Source: Pseudanabaenaceae cyanobacterium MP8IB2.15 (lineage in GTDB: Bacteria > Cyanobacteriota > Cyanobacteriia > Pseudanabaenales > Pseudanabaenaceae). Taken from it: a stretch of 6,315 nucleotides of DNA. The notes beneath the pieces were generated by a model. That model saw nothing but the letters and a program-made list of their open reading frames with translations. It made no database searches and was not told where the DNA came from. The stretch covers positions 1 to 6,315 of the forward strand of contig JARCMB010000242.1 in the NCBI GenBank assembly GCA_030248825.1, in the 5' to 3' direction. Numbering within the stretch: the stretch's first letter is position 1; each line of letters starts with the position of its first letter. Below, piece after piece: positions 4,713-6,315 of this stretch. The position numbers were made by a program, and so were the translations under genes.

Positions 4713-6315
4713 ATGGATAGTGGATTCATTAATGTGCATCAAGTATTAATCGAGCAGATTGATTTGATGATGCGAGCGCGTTATCCATTGTTGTATATCG
4801 TCACCGCCGAAGAAGAACCACTGGAGCAAGTTCTATATGCCGTGGCAGCCCAAAGCACACCAACGCGACGGATAATATTTTGGGATATGGTGCGTGGTTG
4901 GAGTGATAATGGTGCAGATAAAGGTTCACCAATGTCGGCTCTATTGCGTATAGGTAGACCTGAAGATCCACATAACCCCAAGGATTTTGATAACGCCATT
5001 TTTGTGATGCGAGATCTACATCCCTACCTGAAATTGCACTATCCCATTAGCGATAAACACTCGTCGATCGTGCGTGAGTTGACCTCGCTGATGCGTGAAC
5101 TGAAGCGCGATCGAAAGACTCTAATCCTCACAAGCTATATACTGGAAATCCCCCCAGAACTGAGTGAGGAAGTAACCGTAATTGACTTCCCTCTGCCGAA
5201 CGCGCCAGAAATCAGCTCCCTAATTCGTCGGTTAGTAATACCAGAAAAATTGAAGGTCACAGGATTAGCTTGGGAGCAACTGGTTAAAGCCTGTCAAGGA
5301 CTGAGTCGCGCTCGGATTCAACGAGTGTTGGCAAAAGCCCTAGCGGAAAAGCAGCAAATTAGCGAGTCTGATATTGCCAAAGTATTGGAAGAAAAACGAC
5401 AGGCGATTCGTCAGACAGGTATTTTAGAGTTTTTTACAGTGCGCGAATCACTCAAAAATGTCGGAGGATTAGAGAACCTGAAGCAATGGGTGAGAATCCG
5501 CCAAGATGCTTTCACTGAAGAAGCTCGGCGTTATGGCATCCCTAATCCCAAAGGAGTGTTATTGGTTGGCATTCAAGGCACAGGTAAATCGCTCTCGGCG
5601 AAGACGATCGCACACGAATGGCGGCTCCCATTGCTGAGGTTGGATACAGGACGACTATTTGGTGGCATTGTCGGCGAGAGTGAGAGCCGAGTGCGGCAAA
5701 TGATCCAACTCGCCGAAGCGATCGCCCCCTGCGTTTTGTGGATTGATGAAATCGATAAAGCTTTCGGCAATATCAATGGTGGCATGGATGGTGATTCGGG
5801 GACGAGTCGGCGGGTGTTTGGGTCGTTGATTACTTGGATGCAAGAAAAGACCAGTCCTGTATTTATTGTGGCAACGGCGAATAATGTCCGTATTTTGCCC
5901 GCAGAATTGCTCCGCAAAGGTCGATTTGATGAGATTTTCTTCTTGAATTTACCGACAGAATCGGAACGTCAAGAAATTTTTCGCGTTCATCTTCAAAGGC
6001 TCAGACCAGGAAGGGTAAGAGATTTCGATCTATCTCTGTTAGCACGTCAGTCGCAGAATTTTAGTGGGGCGGAAATCGAACAGGGGATCGTGGATGGGAT
6101 GCATTTAGCATTTGGGCGTGGCAGTATCGGCAATAGACAAGATTTCACCACAGAAGATATCATCAGAGCGATCGAAGAAACTGTACCTTTAGCAGCGATC
6201 GCACGCGACCAAATCGAAGCACTCAAGCAATGGGCAGCCGAAGCAGGAGCCAGAACTGCCTCGATCGATCAGCAGCTATCACAAGAGTTAAGTCGTTATA
6301 TTGTCGATCGAGACA
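4713..6315 (+). CDS. ycf46: Ycf46-like AAA ATPase (3' end beyond the right edge)
   Basis: Open from ATG 4713 to the window edge, 534 complete codons. It belongs to the Ycf46 family of AAA+ ATPases conserved in cyanobacteria and some plastids; the Synechocystis member (Slr0374) has been tied to inorganic-carbon use and photosynthesis, but its substrate is unknown. The first 230 residues form the family's own N-terminal domain (RYPLLYIVTAEEEPLEQVLY, 23-42), apparently a degenerate nucleotide-binding fold without a Walker A. A single AAA module follows: VGGLENLKQW (250-259), Walker A GIQGTGKS (286-293), Walker B VLWIDEID (341-348), sensor 1 ATANN (387-391), LLRKGRFDE (399-407) with likely arginine fingers R401/R404, and sensor 2 SGAEIEQ (451-457). 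All catalytic residues look present. The tail (QWAAEAGARTAS, 506-517) is typical of the end of the family, so only a few residues are probably missing. Confidence 0.92.
   Translation, partial: MDSGFINVHQVLIEQIDLMMRARYPLLYIVTAEEEPLEQVLYAVAAQSTPTRRIIFWDMVRGWSDNGADKGSPMSALLRIGRPEDPHNPKDFDNAIFVMRDLHPYLKLHYPISDKHSSIVRELTSLMRELKRDRKTLILTSYILEIPPELSEEVTVIDFPLPNAPEISSLIRRLVIPEKLKVTGLAWEQLVKACQGLSRARIQRVLAKALAEKQQISESDIAKVLEEKRQAIRQTGILEFFTVRESLKNVGGLENLKQWVRIRQDAFTEEARRYGIPNPKGVLLVGIQGTGKSLSAKTIAHEWRLPLLRLDTGRLFGGIVGESESRVRQMIQLAEAIAPCVLWIDEIDKAFGNINGGMDGDSGTSRRVFGSLITWMQEKTSPVFIVATANNVRILPAELLRKGRFDEIFFLNLPTESERQEIFRVHLQRLRPGRVRDFDLSLLARQSQNFSGAEIEQGIVDGMHLAFGRGSIGNRQDFTTEDIIRAIEETVPLAAIARDQIEALKQWAAEAGARTASIDQQLSQELSRYIVDRD
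5718..5725. repeat. HIP1 octamer in the Ycf46-like gene
   Basis: Exact GCGATCGC, encoding Ala-Ile-Ala just before the Walker B strand (residues 336-338). Confidence 0.9.
6195..6202. repeat. HIP1 octamer near the end of the Ycf46-like gene
   Basis: Exact GCGATCGC, encoding Ala-Ile-Ala at residues 495-497, in the linker before the C-terminal tail. Confidence 0.9.

Noticed and set aside
5573..5917. Minus-strand ORFs within the ATPase gene
   Set aside because: They lie opposite the Walker A to sensor 1 coding region and arise from its codon usage; no independent evidence of coding.
1..6315. tRNA or rRNA genes, CRISPR arrays, insertion-sequence ends, riboswitches
   Set aside because: I looked for tRNA-like cloverleaf ends, regularly spaced repeats, transposase motifs and terminal inverted repeats, and saw none I could support.

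Overview
The window reads as chromosomal DNA from a cyanobacterium. I count about 26 copies of the CGATCG core of the cyanobacterial HIP1 repeat, against roughly 1.5 expected by chance in 6.3 kb, and three complete GCGATCGC octamers. The last gene belongs to the Ycf46 AAA-ATPase family, which is typical of cyanobacteria and red-algal plastids. The genus cannot be fixed from the window.

Left part (1-1391, minus strand): a two-gene unit. A membrane-anchored left-handed beta-helix (hexapeptide) acyltransferase is followed after 2 bp by a GH3-type acyl-adenylate ligase that runs off the left edge. The spacing and a good ribosome binding site imply co-expression, perhaps making and then transferring an acyl or amide conjugate. 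Next (1466-2061, minus strand) is a complete type II toxin-antitoxin pair. A ribbon-helix-helix antitoxin overlaps by 22 bp a MazF/PemK-type toxin very close to Bacillus subtilis MazF in layout, and a perfect 7-bp inverted repeat lies just upstream as the likely autoregulatory operator.

Centre (2213-3754, plus strand): an intact purH, the bifunctional enzyme for the last two steps of IMP synthesis. Its C-terminal motif contains a HIP1 octamer that spells non-consensus residues.

Gap region (3755-4712): a patchwork of broken genes with no HIP1 core between about 3825 and 4680. It holds the C-terminal part of a NarL/LuxR-type response regulator on the minus strand, broken by a +1 slip in a T run. 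It also holds a plus-strand fragment resembling the N-terminal part of a secreted-toxin deaminase domain, followed by a small unrecognised acidic ORF in the place where an immunity gene would sit. The two plus-strand frames would join if one base were added to a T run at 4305-4308. This is the most unusual part of the window.

Right part (4713 to the end, plus strand): a nearly complete Ycf46-like AAA ATPase, still open at the right edge.

The intact genes are housekeeping or regulatory functions. The toxin-antitoxin pair and the deaminase-like debris look like accessory insertions flanking purH.
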